64,000 nucleotides of DNA from Rhodococcus oxybenzonivorans (GCF_003130705.1 NZ_CP021354.1:3038001-3102000); one strand, 5' to 3'; shown: positions 18,943 to 27,866, counted from the first letter of the stretch. Notes: a model not told the origin generated them from the letters alone. A program made the numbers and translations.

Positions 18943-20012
18943 CGGTCGACTCCGTCGGTCAGGCGCCGCGAACCGATGAGTGCGTGGAGTTCGTGCTCGT
19001 CCCCATACCAGGTCCGCAGGGCGAGGACGCGGCGGTAGTACCAGTGTAGGTCGTATTCGGTGGTGAAGCCGATCCCGCCATGCAACTGCAAGGCGTCCTC
19101 GACCACCTGTCGTCCGGCGCCGGCGGCATAGGCCTTGGCCGTCCACGTTGCCATCTCGATGTCGAAATCAACCTCAGCAGAGGAAATATCGGAAACCGTT
19201 GCCTCACAGAGCGCCTCCATCGAGATGGCCGCCTGTGCCATCGACGCCGCAATGTGTTTCACGGCTTGGAAGGATCCGACGGGCTTGCCGAATTGCTGGC
19301 GCTGCGCGACGTACTCGACAGTTTTCTCGAGCATACGGCGGGCGATACCACTGATTTCGCACGCGGTGAGAAGCCGGAACCATGCCCGGATCTGTCGTAG
19401 GAGTGTGGCCGCTTCGGTTCCGGTGGCGAGGATCTCGGCGTCGGTGACAGTTCGCGATGCGATCTCCAGGCGCACGTATTGCGATGTGGGATCGGAACTG
19501 GTGATCGGCGTGAGTGCCAGCGCCGGGTCACTGCCCGGTAGGAGCAGCAGCGCCGGTCCGTCCGGGCCGTCGACTGCCAGTACCAGCGAGTCGGCCTCGG
19601 CGCCGAAGCGTACGAGTTCGATCGTTCCCTGGATCTGCCCCGATTCCATGTGCACGGAACCGATCGAGGATGCCCAGTCGAGGGTGACGGCAGGGTCGGC
19701 GAAGGCGACGAGCGAACCGTCGGGAATGTCGAGGTACGCCGGCAGGATCAGTTGCTCGACCAGGGGGCCGGGTATGAGCCGATCACCGACCAAGACGATT
19801 AGACCGGCGACCGCGGTCAGGTCGATTCCTAGACCACCGCGGTTTTCGGGGCGGGTCAGCTCGGACCAGCCGAGGTCGTCGAGTTCGGCCATCAGCTCCG
19901 GGTCCCAGCCGCCGCTGAGCAGGGCATGGTGGTAGTCGGATGTGACACGGCGGTCAAAGAATTCGCGGATCGGGGTGACGAGGTCCACGTCAGCTGCGGT
20001 GAGACTCATCAT
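18939..20012 (-). CDS. Acyl-CoA dehydrogenase family protein (smaller subunit type)
   Basis: Flavoprotein of 357 residues with the acyl-CoA dehydrogenase fold: C-terminal segment RQQFGKPVGSFQAVKHIAA and LQLHGGIGFTTEYDLHWYYRRV. The mid-domain is divergent and shorter than usual. It directly follows a 394-residue acyl-CoA dehydrogenase (1-base overlap), the arrangement seen for alpha2beta2 FadE pairs of actinobacterial sterol and cyclic-acid degradation, in which the two subunits share one FAD and active site. I infer such a heteromer here. Catalytic Glu placement was not verified by alignment. Confidence 0.87.
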   Translation of the reverse strand: MMSLTAADVDLVTPIREFFDRRVTSDYHHALLSGGWDPELMAELDDLGWSELTRPENRGGLGIDLTAVAGLIVLVGDRLIPGPLVEQLILPAYLDIPDGSLVAFADPAVTLDWASSIGSVHMESGQIQGTIELVRFGAEADSLVLAVDGPDGPALLLLPGSDPALALTPITSSDPTSQYVRLEIASRTVTDAEILATGTEAATLLRQIRAWFRLLTACEISGIARRMLEKTVEYVAQRQQFGKPVGSFQAVKHIAASMAQAAISMEALCEATVSDISSAEVDFDIEMATWTAKAYAAGAGRQVVEDALQLHGGIGFTTEYDLHWYYRRVLALRTWYGDEHELHALIGSRRLTDGVDR

Positions 20013-21196
20013 CAGCTCCTGGGTAGGCCGAGCAGTCGCTCGGCAACAATGTTGCGTTGGATCTGTGATGTACCGCCGTAGATCGATGCGGCACGCGAGA
20101 AGTAGTGATCGTGAATCAACTGCGCGGCGTTCAGCCCGAGAGGTTGTGATTCGGCGTCGAGGCGGAACGGTCCGAGGAGATCGGCGAGGGCGCGGCCGAC
20201 CACCTGCTCTGCGTCGTTGAGGACGAGCTTGTCGATCGAGTCGAGCGGATGTGGTCCCTCTTCGTCGATCAGGCGTTGCACAGTTCGGCGGATCTGAGCG
20301 TCCAACACCCGCAGCGCCACGTGTGACTCTCCGATGGCGGTGCTGATCCGACTATTGGTCGCCGATTCCGGGGAGGTGCCTCGTAGTCCGTCGATCGTCT
20401 TCTCGACACCCCAGCCGATCTCCACCTGTCGGCGCATTGCATAGTTGCCACGTTCCTGAGACAGGGTGTCGAGGGCAATTCGCCAGCCGTCGTTTTCCTT
20501 GCCGACCAGGTTGCCGACCGGGACTTCGACGTTGTCGAAGAAGACCTCACAGAATTCGGCATCGCCTGTCATCTGGACGAGTGGACGGACGGTGATTCCG
20601 GGGGAACTCATGTCGGCGATGAGGTAGGAGATGCCGGCGTGCTTGGGTTCGGCGTCGGGGTCGGTGCGGCACAGCAATGCGCACCAACTGGCCTGATTGC
20701 CCCAACTGGTCCAGACCTTCTGTCCGTTGACGACGTACTTGTCCCCGTCGCGAAGAGCGCGGGTCCGCAGTGATGCGAGGTCGGAGCCGGCAGAGGGTTC
20801 GGAGAACCCCTGACACCAGATGTCTTCGCCCGCGAGCAGAGGTGGCAGGAGACGGGTGCGCTGTTCGGGCGAACCGTACCGGTGGATCGAGGGGCCGACC
20901 ACATCGAGGCCGATCAATCCGATCGGGGCGGGTGCATGAGCGCGCGCCAGCTCCTCGGAGAAGACTTGCTGGTGCCGCGCGGTGAGGCCACGTCCGCCGG
21001 CTTCACGTGACCATCCCAGCCCCATCCATCCGGCATCGAATAGTGTGCGCTGCCATCGACGAAGGACGTTGAACCGTTCCTCCAGCTCCAACGGCACGGT
21101 GGGGATCTCCGTTTCGGCAAGCCACCTCCGAGCCTCGCGCCGCAGTTCGGCGAACTCGGTGATCTGCTCGACCGGCACAGGTGAAACAGCATTCAT
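20012..21196 (-). CDS. Acyl-CoA dehydrogenase family protein (larger subunit type)
   Basis: 394 residues with full acyl-CoA dehydrogenase features: GLGWSREAGGRGLTARHQQVFSEE near the N-terminus, the flavin-binding WCQGFSEPSAGSDLASL, KVWTSWGNQASW and the C-terminal SIYGGTSQIQRNIVAERLLGLPR. It introduces a 2,3-double bond in an acyl-CoA, probably as a heteromer with the next gene's product. The neighbouring stop and start codons overlap by one base (downstream) or leave one base (upstream, hydratase), so expression is tightly coupled. Confidence 0.9.
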   Translation of the reverse strand: MNAVSPVPVEQITEFAELRREARRWLAETEIPTVPLELEERFNVLRRWQRTLFDAGWMGLGWSREAGGRGLTARHQQVFSEELARAHAPAPIGLIGLDVVGPSIHRYGSPEQRTRLLPPLLAGEDIWCQGFSEPSAGSDLASLRTRALRDGDKYVVNGQKVWTSWGNQASWCALLCRTDPDAEPKHAGISYLIADMSSPGITVRPLVQMTGDAEFCEVFFDNVEVPVGNLVGKENDGWRIALDTLSQERGNYAMRRQVEIGWGVEKTIDGLRGTSPESATNSRISTAIGESHVALRVLDAQIRRTVQRLIDEEGPHPLDSIDKLVLNDAEQVVGRALADLLGPFRLDAESQPLGLNAAQLIHDHYFSRAASIYGGTSQIQRNIVAERLLGLPRS

Positions 21197-21197
21197 C

Positions 21198-21971
21198 TCA
21201 TGCTCCCGTGTAGGCCGGTGCGCGATGCTCGAAGAACGCTGCTACGGCCTCTTTGGCGTCTGAGTAAGCGGACAACTCGCCGGAAAGACCCTGCTCGAAC
21301 TCGTATCCGCCCTTGAGGTCCTGGTATTCGATCGCATTGAGGCTGCGCTTGGCGAACCGCAACGTGACCGGCGAGTGCCGGACCATCTTGGCCGCCACGT
21401 CGTAGGCTACGTCGAGTAGCTGATCGGGCTCGACGACTTTCAAGACGCCGCCCTGCTGCGCGAGTTCCTCGGCAGACAGCGGTTCGCCGGTGAGGTGCAG
21501 ATAGCGGACCAACTGCTGTGGTACCAGGCGTGAGGCATGTTTGGCGCCGCCCATCACACCGACGTTGACCTCGGGAAGCGTGAAGGTGGCGCCCTTGGCT
21601 GCCACGACCAGATCACACGACGCTGCCAGGGCCAATCCGGTGCCCACGGCCACTCCGTGGACAGCTGCGATCACCGGCAACGCGCAATCGTAGATCGACC
21701 AGAACGCTTCACGGACCGCAAGCATGCGCTCAGCGGCGTTTTCCGGCGTCATCGTCTGGAATTCGGTGAGATCGTTGCCGCCGCAGAAGTGCTTGCCGGC
21801 GCCGGTCAAGACGATCGCCCGAGCCTCGGGGAGGTACTCCTCCGTGTGGGTGAAGAACCACTTGATCTCTGCGTACATCTCGCGGGTGACCGCGTTGACC
21901 GGCGGGCGGGTAAGCCAGACCGTGCCTACCTTCTGATCGGTCTTCCATTGCAAAAATTGCAGATCCTTCAT
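21198..21971 (-). CDS. Enoyl-CoA hydratase/isomerase family protein, first gene of BVMO operon
   Basis: Crotonase-fold protein of 257 residues. The oxyanion-hole segment KHFCGGNDLTEF and HGVAVGTG are present. The second catalytic Glu is kept in FTLPEVNVGVMGG, whereas the first position is Ala (GTGLALAASCD), so it may be an isomerase or a hydratase with altered chemistry. The start is ATG 21971 with AAAGGAA just upstream; an upstream ATG at 22040 lacks a ribosome site and homology. It leads a six-gene minus-strand operon. A small inverted repeat CTACT-N6-AGTAG (22093-22108) about 120 bases upstream is a possible operator. Confidence 0.86.
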   Translation of the reverse strand: MKDLQFLQWKTDQKVGTVWLTRPPVNAVTREMYAEIKWFFTHTEEYLPEARAIVLTGAGKHFCGGNDLTEFQTMTPENAAERMLAVREAFWSIYDCALPVIAAVHGVAVGTGLALAASCDLVVAAKGATFTLPEVNVGVMGGAKHASRLVPQQLVRYLHLTGEPLSAEELAQQGGVLKVVEPDQLLDVAYDVAAKMVRHSPVTLRFAKRSLNAIEYQDLKGGYEFEQGLSGELSAYSDAKEAVAAFFEHRAPAYTGA

Positions 21972-22638
21972 CAAAGTTCCTTTGTTCGAACGGGCGTAAG
22001 CAGAAGCTGTGACCGGCCGGGTGGGGATGGTCGCCTCCATGAGGCGACATGTCCTTGATCCCTAGTGGTTGGCTTCGCAACCTGATGTGCTTCTACTCAC
22101 ATTAGTAGGCCCCCTCTCCGTAGATATGTCAATAGCTCGTATCTGAAGATGTGGAACTGATCGGGGCCAGGAAGTTCAGAGGATGCATCATTGAACTTTC
22201 GTTCATCGCAAGCGGATGACCTGGTTGAGCCCGTAAAAGCGAAGCAGGGAGGGCTGACTCCCCGCGAGTGAACGAGGCAGCGCGAGGTGCGCCTAGCTGC
22301 GTGTTAAGCCGACAATGTCATGCGGACGTATCTTCTGTTGAATCGAGCAGGTAGTATCAAATCAAGGAAGTTTGTCCATGGCTCTTATCGTAAAATGTGC
22401 GTACTGTACGAACTGCGGCCGTAATGGAGACCTCACCTACGCTCGGGCGCAGTGCGCCTGCGCCGCCCCGCATGGGAAGGAGGCATTGTGTCCGATCGGC
22501 TCTCGAACGGCGGCAGTGCGGGATACTGCGGTGGACCGTCCGCCGCGGGTATATCGTCGGAAGGCTGTCTTGATGGCTGTGCCGCCAGTCCGGACACCGT
22601 GTGCATCCCATAGGGGCCTCGAGGAGGAAAAGGGTGTC
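21972..22638. other. Divergent control region of BVMO operon and double-TetR gene
   Basis: About 670 bases between the hydratase start and the regulator start. I see one small inverted repeat, CTACT-N6-AGTAG at 22093-22108, and an AT-richer patch around 22120-22150 that could be a promoter. The open frame upstream of the regulator (from 22372) gives cysteine-rich sequence without family features, so I treat it as leader rather than protein. Confidence 0.4.
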
Positions 22639-23889
22639 GTGACCGCATCGCAAACTGTGAAGGCGTCCACTGCCTCGCGCCGGCGACCTCGTGACCGGCG
22701 TGCGCAGATACTCCACAACGCCAGTGAATTGTTCACGAAATACGGGTTTCACGCCGTGCGGATGGAAGACATCGCTGAGGCAACCGACGTCACCGCACGG
22801 GCGATCTACCGGCACTTCGCCAACAAGCAGGATCTACTGTCGCAGGTGGTCCTCGAAGACCAGGACCGACTGCTCATGGCAGCCCAATCCGCCGAGAGTT
22901 CCGAATCCGACGTCTGCAGCTTGGAGCAGTTGTTGACGTGGATGGTCGAGGCATCACTGGAGAGCCTACGACTCGGCCCCCTATGGCAGCGAGAAGCACG
23001 GCACCTCACCGCCGATGACTTCGAGCGAGTGCGCGAGGGTACTCGTCGCATCGGAGGCGCGGTGCGAAGGGCCATTGAAAAAGCCGATCCCTCCAAGAGT
23101 AGATTCGGTGCCGACGTACGCGCGTGGATGGCGGTGAGCATCATTACCAGCCCAGGGCACTACGACCATTCGCTGTCACAGCGTCGCCTCTCCCCACTGC
23201 TGGTGTCTGCTGCGTTGGCAGCCATCAATACCCCTGAATGCGCGTCAGCGTCACCCGAGTCGCGCGATGCGCCTGCGGCGGAGGCTCCAGTCGCAAATGA
23301 ACGGCCAGGTACATCACGTCGCGAACAGATCATCGCAGCAGCTGCGCGCGCGTTCCGGGAGCGCGGTTTCGGTGGAGTCAGCCTCGACGAGTTCGGCATC
23401 GCAGGCCCTGCCGTCTACAGGTACTTCGACAGCAAGGCAGACATCCTCTCCGCCTTGATCATTCGAGTGCAGGAATGGATGGCCCTGGAGAGCTCCAGGG
23501 CCATGCATCACAGCGCCTCGGATGAACAGGTCATCGAAGGCCTCGTGAGAGGTTATGTGCGTATCGCAACCGAAGCAACGGATCTGCTCGCCGTTTCGGT
23601 TACCGAAGCCCTCAACCTCCCCGCTAGTGCTGCCGAGCGTAATCGGCGAGTCCGCCAGGACGACCTCGCCGAATGGGTCAAATGGCTACGAATCTCGCGT
23701 TCAGAAGTCACCGAGGCCGACGCACTCGCGCTGGTGAATGCGGTTCGCACGGCACTCAACGATCTTGTCCGTATTCCGCACCTTTCACGACACGCCGAGT
23801 TCCCCGACGAGCTTGTTGCGTGCTCGCTGAATGCTCTTCTGAATACCCCGATGCCATCGGCACGATCGGGTCGGCGGCGTGATGAATAA
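22639..23889 (+). CDS. Tandem TetR regulator with two TetR units, second HTH shortened
   Basis: 416-residue protein made of two TetR-like units. The first HTH (about 15-70, RRAQILHNASELFTKYGFHAVRMEDIAEATDVTARAIYRHFANKQDLL) is complete. The second (about 228-272, RREQIIAAAARAFRERGFGGVSLDEFGIAGPAVYRYFDSKADIL) lacks about five residues between SLDE and GIAGPAVYRYF that a normal TetR HTH has, so it may not bind DNA. GTG 22639, preceded by GAGGAGGAAAAGGG, is the most likely start. It is divergent from the Baeyer-Villiger/beta-oxidation operon and is the likely regulator of it. The fused form would act as a built-in pseudo-dimer. Ligand unknown. Confidence 0.87.
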   Translation: MTASQTVKASTASRRRPRDRRAQILHNASELFTKYGFHAVRMEDIAEATDVTARAIYRHFANKQDLLSQVVLEDQDRLLMAAQSAESSESDVCSLEQLLTWMVEASLESLRLGPLWQREARHLTADDFERVREGTRRIGGAVRRAIEKADPSKSRFGADVRAWMAVSIITSPGHYDHSLSQRRLSPLLVSAALAAINTPECASASPESRDAPAAEAPVANERPGTSRREQIIAAAARAFRERGFGGVSLDEFGIAGPAVYRYFDSKADILSALIIRVQEWMALESSRAMHHSASDEQVIEGLVRGYVRIATEATDLLAVSVTEALNLPASAAERNRRVRQDDLAEWVKWLRISRSEVTEADALALVNAVRTALNDLVRIPHLSRHAEFPDELVACSLNALLNTPMPSARSGRRRDE

Positions 23890-23999
23890 CCATGGTTGGT
23901 TAGAGAGCGGTGCCCGAGAGTCCGCTGCCCAAGGCCCCGAAGACGACTCATGCCGTCGGCGAGCTGAGTATCCGCATACTGTGCCGACACGGATTGCGA

Positions 24000-24410
24000 G
24001 CCGAGTCGGTCGATGGCGAACCACGGGCACCGACGTGGGCAAGTGCCGATCCGATGTCAGTGTGTCCAGCAGCTCGTCCGTGGTAAGGCCTTTGCCGCAC
24101 ACGTGCTCCGCGGCGCCGAGTTCGAAGCTTTCCGCGACCGCCACTCGCCCCCACGCCAGTTGTTCACGGGTGGTCCACAGTTCGATGCTCCAGTCGATGC
24201 ATAGCCGCAGCGTCTGTTGCCGTGTCGGCGCACCTGGGGCTGCCGCGGGTCAGCAGGGTGTAGCGTTCGGTCAGCCGCTCGAGAATCTGCTCGGGAGACA
24301 TCGCCCGCAACCGAGCGGCCGCCAGCTCGATTCGTAACGGCAACCCGTCGAGCCGGTGACGGATGCCCGCCACCGCCACCGCATTCTTTTCGGTCACGTG
24401 TCCGGCAACC
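24000..24410 (-). pseudogene. Remnant of a LuxR/ATPase (PknK/LAL-type) regulator
   Basis: Reverse-strand reading gives [39 protein letters not shown], then, after a frameshift, [22 protein letters not shown] and SFELGAAEHVCGKGLTTDELLDTLTS. These match in order the ATPase/winged region of the intact kinase-LuxR gene at 10237-13563 ([18 protein letters not shown] ... SFELDAAEGICV). The Walker A, repeats and HTH are absent and the frame is broken at least twice. It is a decayed internal fragment of a paralogue. Confidence 0.8.
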
Positions 24411-24485
24411 GCGGACCAGGTGGTCGATAGGCCCGGAACCGGGCTTGTCGGGGACTGACAGCCCGTAACCAGCTAGCCTGCGCAG

Positions 24486-24890
24486 ATGAGGTTCTTGGTC
24501 GGCTGCTCCTACGTCAGTGTGTTGTGCGCCTTACTGATCGGAGTGTGGGTGCTTCCCCAGCTGTTGACGAAGGGATATATCGATGTCGGCGGTTCCCCGG
24601 CCTTCGAGCCGTTGTTCATCTATCCAGGGGTTGTCGGGTTTGTCGTCTGCATCATGGCTGCTGCGACATCGTTGGTCCTGTTTGGACGCCGCCGACTTAC
24701 ATCGGTCGGTCAACGCCTCATCGCGGCTGGCCAGGTGTTTACAGTCGCGTTGTTCGCCGCATGTATTGCGTCGCTGCGGCTGCCGTCGGCGACTGGATGG
24801 GAGCTACTCGCACTGCCCGGGGCATTGCTGATCGGTCAGACCGCGGTGGGGGCCGGCTTGGTGTTTTCGAGATCGCTGAGGGGCACCTGA
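24486..24890 (+). CDS. Small membrane protein of unknown function
   Basis: 134 residues with four likely transmembrane helices (about 5-27, 42-68, 80-102, 106-127) and short loops; positively charged GRRRLTS lies between helices 2 and 3. I do not recognise the family. It starts 76 bases beyond the decayed regulator and has no operon partners. The even spread of helices and normal codon use suggest a real gene rather than a chance frame, but this is moderate evidence. Confidence 0.6.
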   Translation: MRFLVGCSYVSVLCALLIGVWVLPQLLTKGYIDVGGSPAFEPLFIYPGVVGFVVCIMAAATSLVLFGRRRLTSVGQRLIAAGQVFTVALFAACIASLRLPSATGWELLALPGALLIGQTAVGAGLVFSRSLRGT

Positions 24891-25288
24891 TGAACGGGCT
24901 GCTGTGAGCGCTTGCTTGCCGCGACTGGCCTGACCGGTTGCGATCCCTTGCGGAGCCACCTGTCGGTCGGAGTGCGGTGTGGTACGTGACCGCGTAGAAC
25001 GCCAGGAGCCGCCGCATGCGCTTGCGATGCGGGAACGGAACTGACGTACGACACGGTGGTGAGCAACTGTGCCGCCCCTGGGCCCGCGCTTCGCGGTGGA
25101 CAACGGCTTCGGCGAGCCGCACGTCGACGTGTGCGGGCGGCCGCAACACGCCCTTGCCCTTCGCAGATGGGGCGACGCCCGCCGTGACCACCCGGAACCG
25201 GAACATCGTTGGACGTGCCATGACCTCACAGTATGAAGCGAGGGTGCTAGCGTCGGCTTCCTTACTCGGGAACCAGGAGCGCTCCGCC
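24891..25288. other. Gene-poor stretch before SRPBCC gene
   Basis: About 400 bases with open frames on both strands but none with family features. A reverse-strand stretch around 24950-25220 reads like weak protein sequence (RLLAFYAVTYHTALRPTGG) and may be another decayed gene; I could not identify it. Confidence 0.3.
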
Positions 25289-25780
25289 ATGAAGTACACC
25301 GTCTCGATCGAGATCGCCCTGCCTCTGGAGACAGTGGTACAGCTGCTCGCCGACTCGGCACACCTGCCGAAGTGGCTGCGGGGTCTGGTGCTGCACGAGC
25401 CGCTGAGTGGGGTGCACGGGCAAGTCGGTACCAGATCGCGAGTCGTGATGCAGATGGGGAAGCACAAGTTCGAGGGCACCGAGACCATCACGCGTCGGGA
25501 ACCGGCAGACCTGCGCGGGATCCCGAAAGGGAGCGTCGTTCACTTCGACCGCGAGATCGTCGGCGAGGGCATGTGGAGTGCCGTGCGCGACCGGCTGACC
25601 GAAGCGGGTCCGGAGACGACGCTCTGGGTGAGCGAGAGCGAATACCGGTTCAGCGGCTTGCTGATGCGCCTGGTGGGGCTGCTGATGCCGGGCTCCTTCC
25701 GCAAGCAGTCGCTACAGCACATGCAGGACTTCAAGGCGTTCGCCGAGCAGGGAAAGGACGTCCGCGAAGCCAAGGACTGA
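25289..25780 (+). CDS. SRPBCC (START/polyketide-cyclase-like) family protein
   Basis: 163-residue helix-grip protein: KYTVSIEIALPLETVVQLLADSAHLPKWLRGL is the classic N-terminal strand-helix of the SRPBCC superfamily, followed by alternating strands and a long C-terminal helix (GSFRKQSLQHMQDFKAFAEQ). These bind hydrophobic ligands in a cavity. I chose ATG 25289 with AGGAG at 25275-25279 over the upstream ATG at 25220, because homology begins at MKYTV. No neighbours suggest a pathway. Confidence 0.83.
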   Translation: MKYTVSIEIALPLETVVQLLADSAHLPKWLRGLVLHEPLSGVHGQVGTRSRVVMQMGKHKFEGTETITRREPADLRGIPKGSVVHFDREIVGEGMWSAVRDRLTEAGPETTLWVSESEYRFSGLLMRLVGLLMPGSFRKQSLQHMQDFKAFAEQGKDVREAKD

Positions 25781-26195
25781 TCTACGACCAGCGCTCGTCT
25801 CCCGAGAGTGGGGAGATGCTGACGTGACCTCATGAGGCACCGCAAGGGGTCCGCTTTCGGAAACCGCTCGGAAGCTCGGGGTTCCGATTCGGGCGATCGG
25901 GCTGGGTGAGCGCGGTGTGGACGAGTTGTGGGTCGCCGCCGCCTAGCTGTACTTTGTGTGTAGTGCTTACCATAACTCGTCTGTGACCCAGACCCTTAGC
26001 GTTGATTGTGTGCCGCGCCTTCGTGCGGTGGTGATTCCGTGTGCCTCGAGAGGGAACCCGTTGGCGGGTTCCCTACTCCTGTCCTGCACTGGAATCGCCA
26101 CTTGGAGCTCACTTGATCATTTCGTCGACAACCATGTCCATGCCGCGTCGGCGGTGCCCGTTCGTCCTCCGCCGTGCTGAGCTGGAGATTCTGCG
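25781..26195. other. Intergenic region with strong hairpin
   Basis: 415 bases without a convincing gene. The notable element is the hairpin at 26051-26074. The remainder shows nothing I can support. Confidence 0.4.
26051..26074. terminator. Perfect hairpin, probable terminator
   Basis: AGGGAACCCG - TTGG - CGGGTTCCCT, a perfect 10-base stem with a four-base loop. It lies 270 bases after the SRPBCC stop and 120 bases before the pentapeptide-repeat gene. There is no T-run. It could end upstream transcripts or act in the leader of the next gene. Confidence 0.5.
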
Positions 26196-27041
26196 ATGAC
26201 CGCCGCTCCTGCGCCTCAGCGTCGTCAGGATCTGCGCGCCGACTGCGGAAGCTGTTTCGCTTTGTGCTGCACTGCGTTCGGGTTCTCCCGATCGGTCGAT
26301 TTCGCCGAGGACAAGCCAGCCGGCGCACCATGCCGGCACCTCGGTTCGGAGTTCTCCTGCACTGTCCACGCGGGACTCCGCTCACGGGGGTTCCGCGGCT
26401 GTACAGTTTTCGACTGCTTCGGCGCCGGCCAGGCCGTATCCCAGCGATTGTTCTCCGGGATCAGCTGGCGGGAGCGTCCGGATTTGCAGCAACGCATGTT
26501 TGCCGCCTTCAAGGTCATGAAGCAACTGCACGAGATGCTGTGGTATCTGCTCGAGGCGCAGGCGCGTACCTATGACCCGGACGCTGCACATGAAGCTCGC
26601 GACCTCGCCTCAGTCATCACCGCACTGACTCGTGGCGGCCTGCCCGAACTACTCACGGTCGATATGGATGCTCTGCATTCCGATGTCAGAGCAGTCCTCG
26701 TCGACACCAGTGAGGAAGTTCGGGCTTCCTACTTCGCCGAAAATGGACGCCTGGACAAGGGCCTCGGCCCTGGGGCGGACCTTGTCGGTAAGAATTTGCG
26801 CGCCCGCAGATTGTGCGGCGCGGACCTACGCGGAGCCTGTCTGATTGCCGCAGACCTGAGGGAGAGCGACCTCACCGCGGTTGATCTGCTCGGAGCGGAT
26901 CTTCGTGATGCCAGGTTGGAGGGCGCCGATTTGTCGGCCGCGTTGTACGTCACCCAACCTCAAATCAACGCCGCCCGAGGTAGCGGCAAAACGCGTTTGC
27001 CGACCGGTATTTCCGCTCCCGAACATTGGCACAGTCGGTAG
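26196..27041 (+). CDS. Pentapeptide-repeat protein with Cys-rich N-terminal domain
   Basis: 281 residues in two parts. The N-terminus has a cysteine cluster (DCGSCFALCC at about 16-25, CRHLG, FSCTVHAG, CTVFDC) resembling the CxxC...CC metal- or cluster-binding arrangement. A helical middle (about 90-180) follows, then about a dozen A(D/N)LxG-type pentapeptide units (about 190-250: ADLVGKNLRARRLCGADLRGACLIAADLRES... pattern), which fold as a right-handed beta-helix. The start is ATG 26196 with GGAGA upstream. Pentapeptide proteins include DNA-mimic gyrase protectors, but the extra cysteine domain makes that role uncertain. It stands alone. Confidence 0.85.
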   Translation: MTAAPAPQRRQDLRADCGSCFALCCTAFGFSRSVDFAEDKPAGAPCRHLGSEFSCTVHAGLRSRGFRGCTVFDCFGAGQAVSQRLFSGISWRERPDLQQRMFAAFKVMKQLHEMLWYLLEAQARTYDPDAAHEARDLASVITALTRGGLPELLTVDMDALHSDVRAVLVDTSEEVRASYFAENGRLDKGLGPGADLVGKNLRARRLCGADLRGACLIAADLRESDLTAVDLLGADLRDARLEGADLSAALYVTQPQINAARGSGKTRLPTGISAPEHWHSR

Positions 27042-27335
27042 CCGGTCGGCCGACCATATCGATTCCGTGACAAGCGATTCCGCCGGATAGAGGGATGTCG
27101 ACCGTCAGCCTGCTTGCTACGGACACCGGGCACTTGACCGATCTGGCCGCCCGTGTAGCTCACGGCCTGGCGCATCCCTCTATCCGGCCTGTTCGATTCA
27201 ACGAAGCTCGGCGGCCTTCGGCAAACCCTCGCGACGCGGTGATCGACGAGCTTCCCGCACCGTGATGCACTCACACATCTATCGACACGGATTCGGACCA
27301 CGCGGGGCGCACTGCAGAACCCTGGTCGGCACGAG
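27042..27335. other. Convergent intergenic region with long-loop inverted repeat
   Basis: 294 bases between convergent genes. It contains the 16-base inverted repeat described separately; no gene is seen. Confidence 0.45.
27082..27188. repeat. 16-base perfect inverted repeat with 75-base spacer
   Basis: GCCGGATAGAGGGATG at 27082-27097 is exactly repeated in reverse complement at 27173-27188. It lies between two convergent genes (pentapeptide protein and pyrophosphatase-like). It could be a bidirectional terminator, a structured RNA or a miniature element. The arms are far too long to be chance. No flanking duplication was evident. Confidence 0.7.
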
Positions 27336-27695
27336 CTACCGGTGGACGATCGTGGCACCGAGACGAATACTGCCGGTAAGAAACTCGGCGACTCGGTCGA
27401 TCTCGGTAAGCGAGCAGCTCACCAGTATTTTCACTTCTACGTCGCGTTTCATCGCGTCAACGGTGAGCGCGACCGCGGTGATGCCGGTGGTCGAGTCCGT
27501 ACCACGGAAAATATCGACGCCCGCGCCATCGGCTGCTGTGGTGCCGATCAGGTAGCCATAGTCCAGTGGGTAGGTGACGGCAGGATACCTCGGGTGAGCA
27601 GTGCCTTTCGGTCGATCTATCCGCACCTCGGCCGAGGAGACGAGACTGTCGAGGGCATCGAAGAATGACATCTGCATCAACACAGTCTGCGGCAT
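27336..27695 (-). CDS. Short inorganic-pyrophosphatase-like protein
   Basis: 119 residues resembling family I soluble pyrophosphatase but much shorter than the usual 160-175. YPLDYGYLIGTTAADGAGVDIFRG carries the Tyr and the DGxxxD acidic pair of the metal site, and MKRDVEVKILV the later Asp/Lys segment. The N-terminal and C-terminal parts of the enzyme are missing or reduced, so activity is doubtful. The start at ATG 27695 is tentative; in-frame ATGs at 27677 and 27671 are possible. No partner genes. Confidence 0.7.
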   Translation of the reverse strand: MPQTVLMQMSFFDALDSLVSSAEVRIDRPKGTAHPRYPAVTYPLDYGYLIGTTAADGAGVDIFRGTDSTTGITAVALTVDAMKRDVEVKILVSCSLTEIDRVAEFLTGSIRLGATIVHR

Positions 27696-27866
27696 CTATG
27701 AGGCTCTGATCCGTCCGGTGGGGAATCGTTGACCGGTCGTCAATCCTTCAGAACGCTGGCAACTCCGATGTGTGGGTCTCGGTGACATGTCCGGCTAGCT
27801 GGCCGAACGTTGACGTAGGTCGAGTGGCCGCGAGCACTTACCGTGCAAACGAGGAGACGATTCCCG

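Noticed and set aside
22372..22638. N-terminal extension of the double-TetR protein from ATG 22372
   Set aside because: The extra 89 residues are Cys/Arg-rich without family match, and a strong ribosome site precedes GTG 22639.
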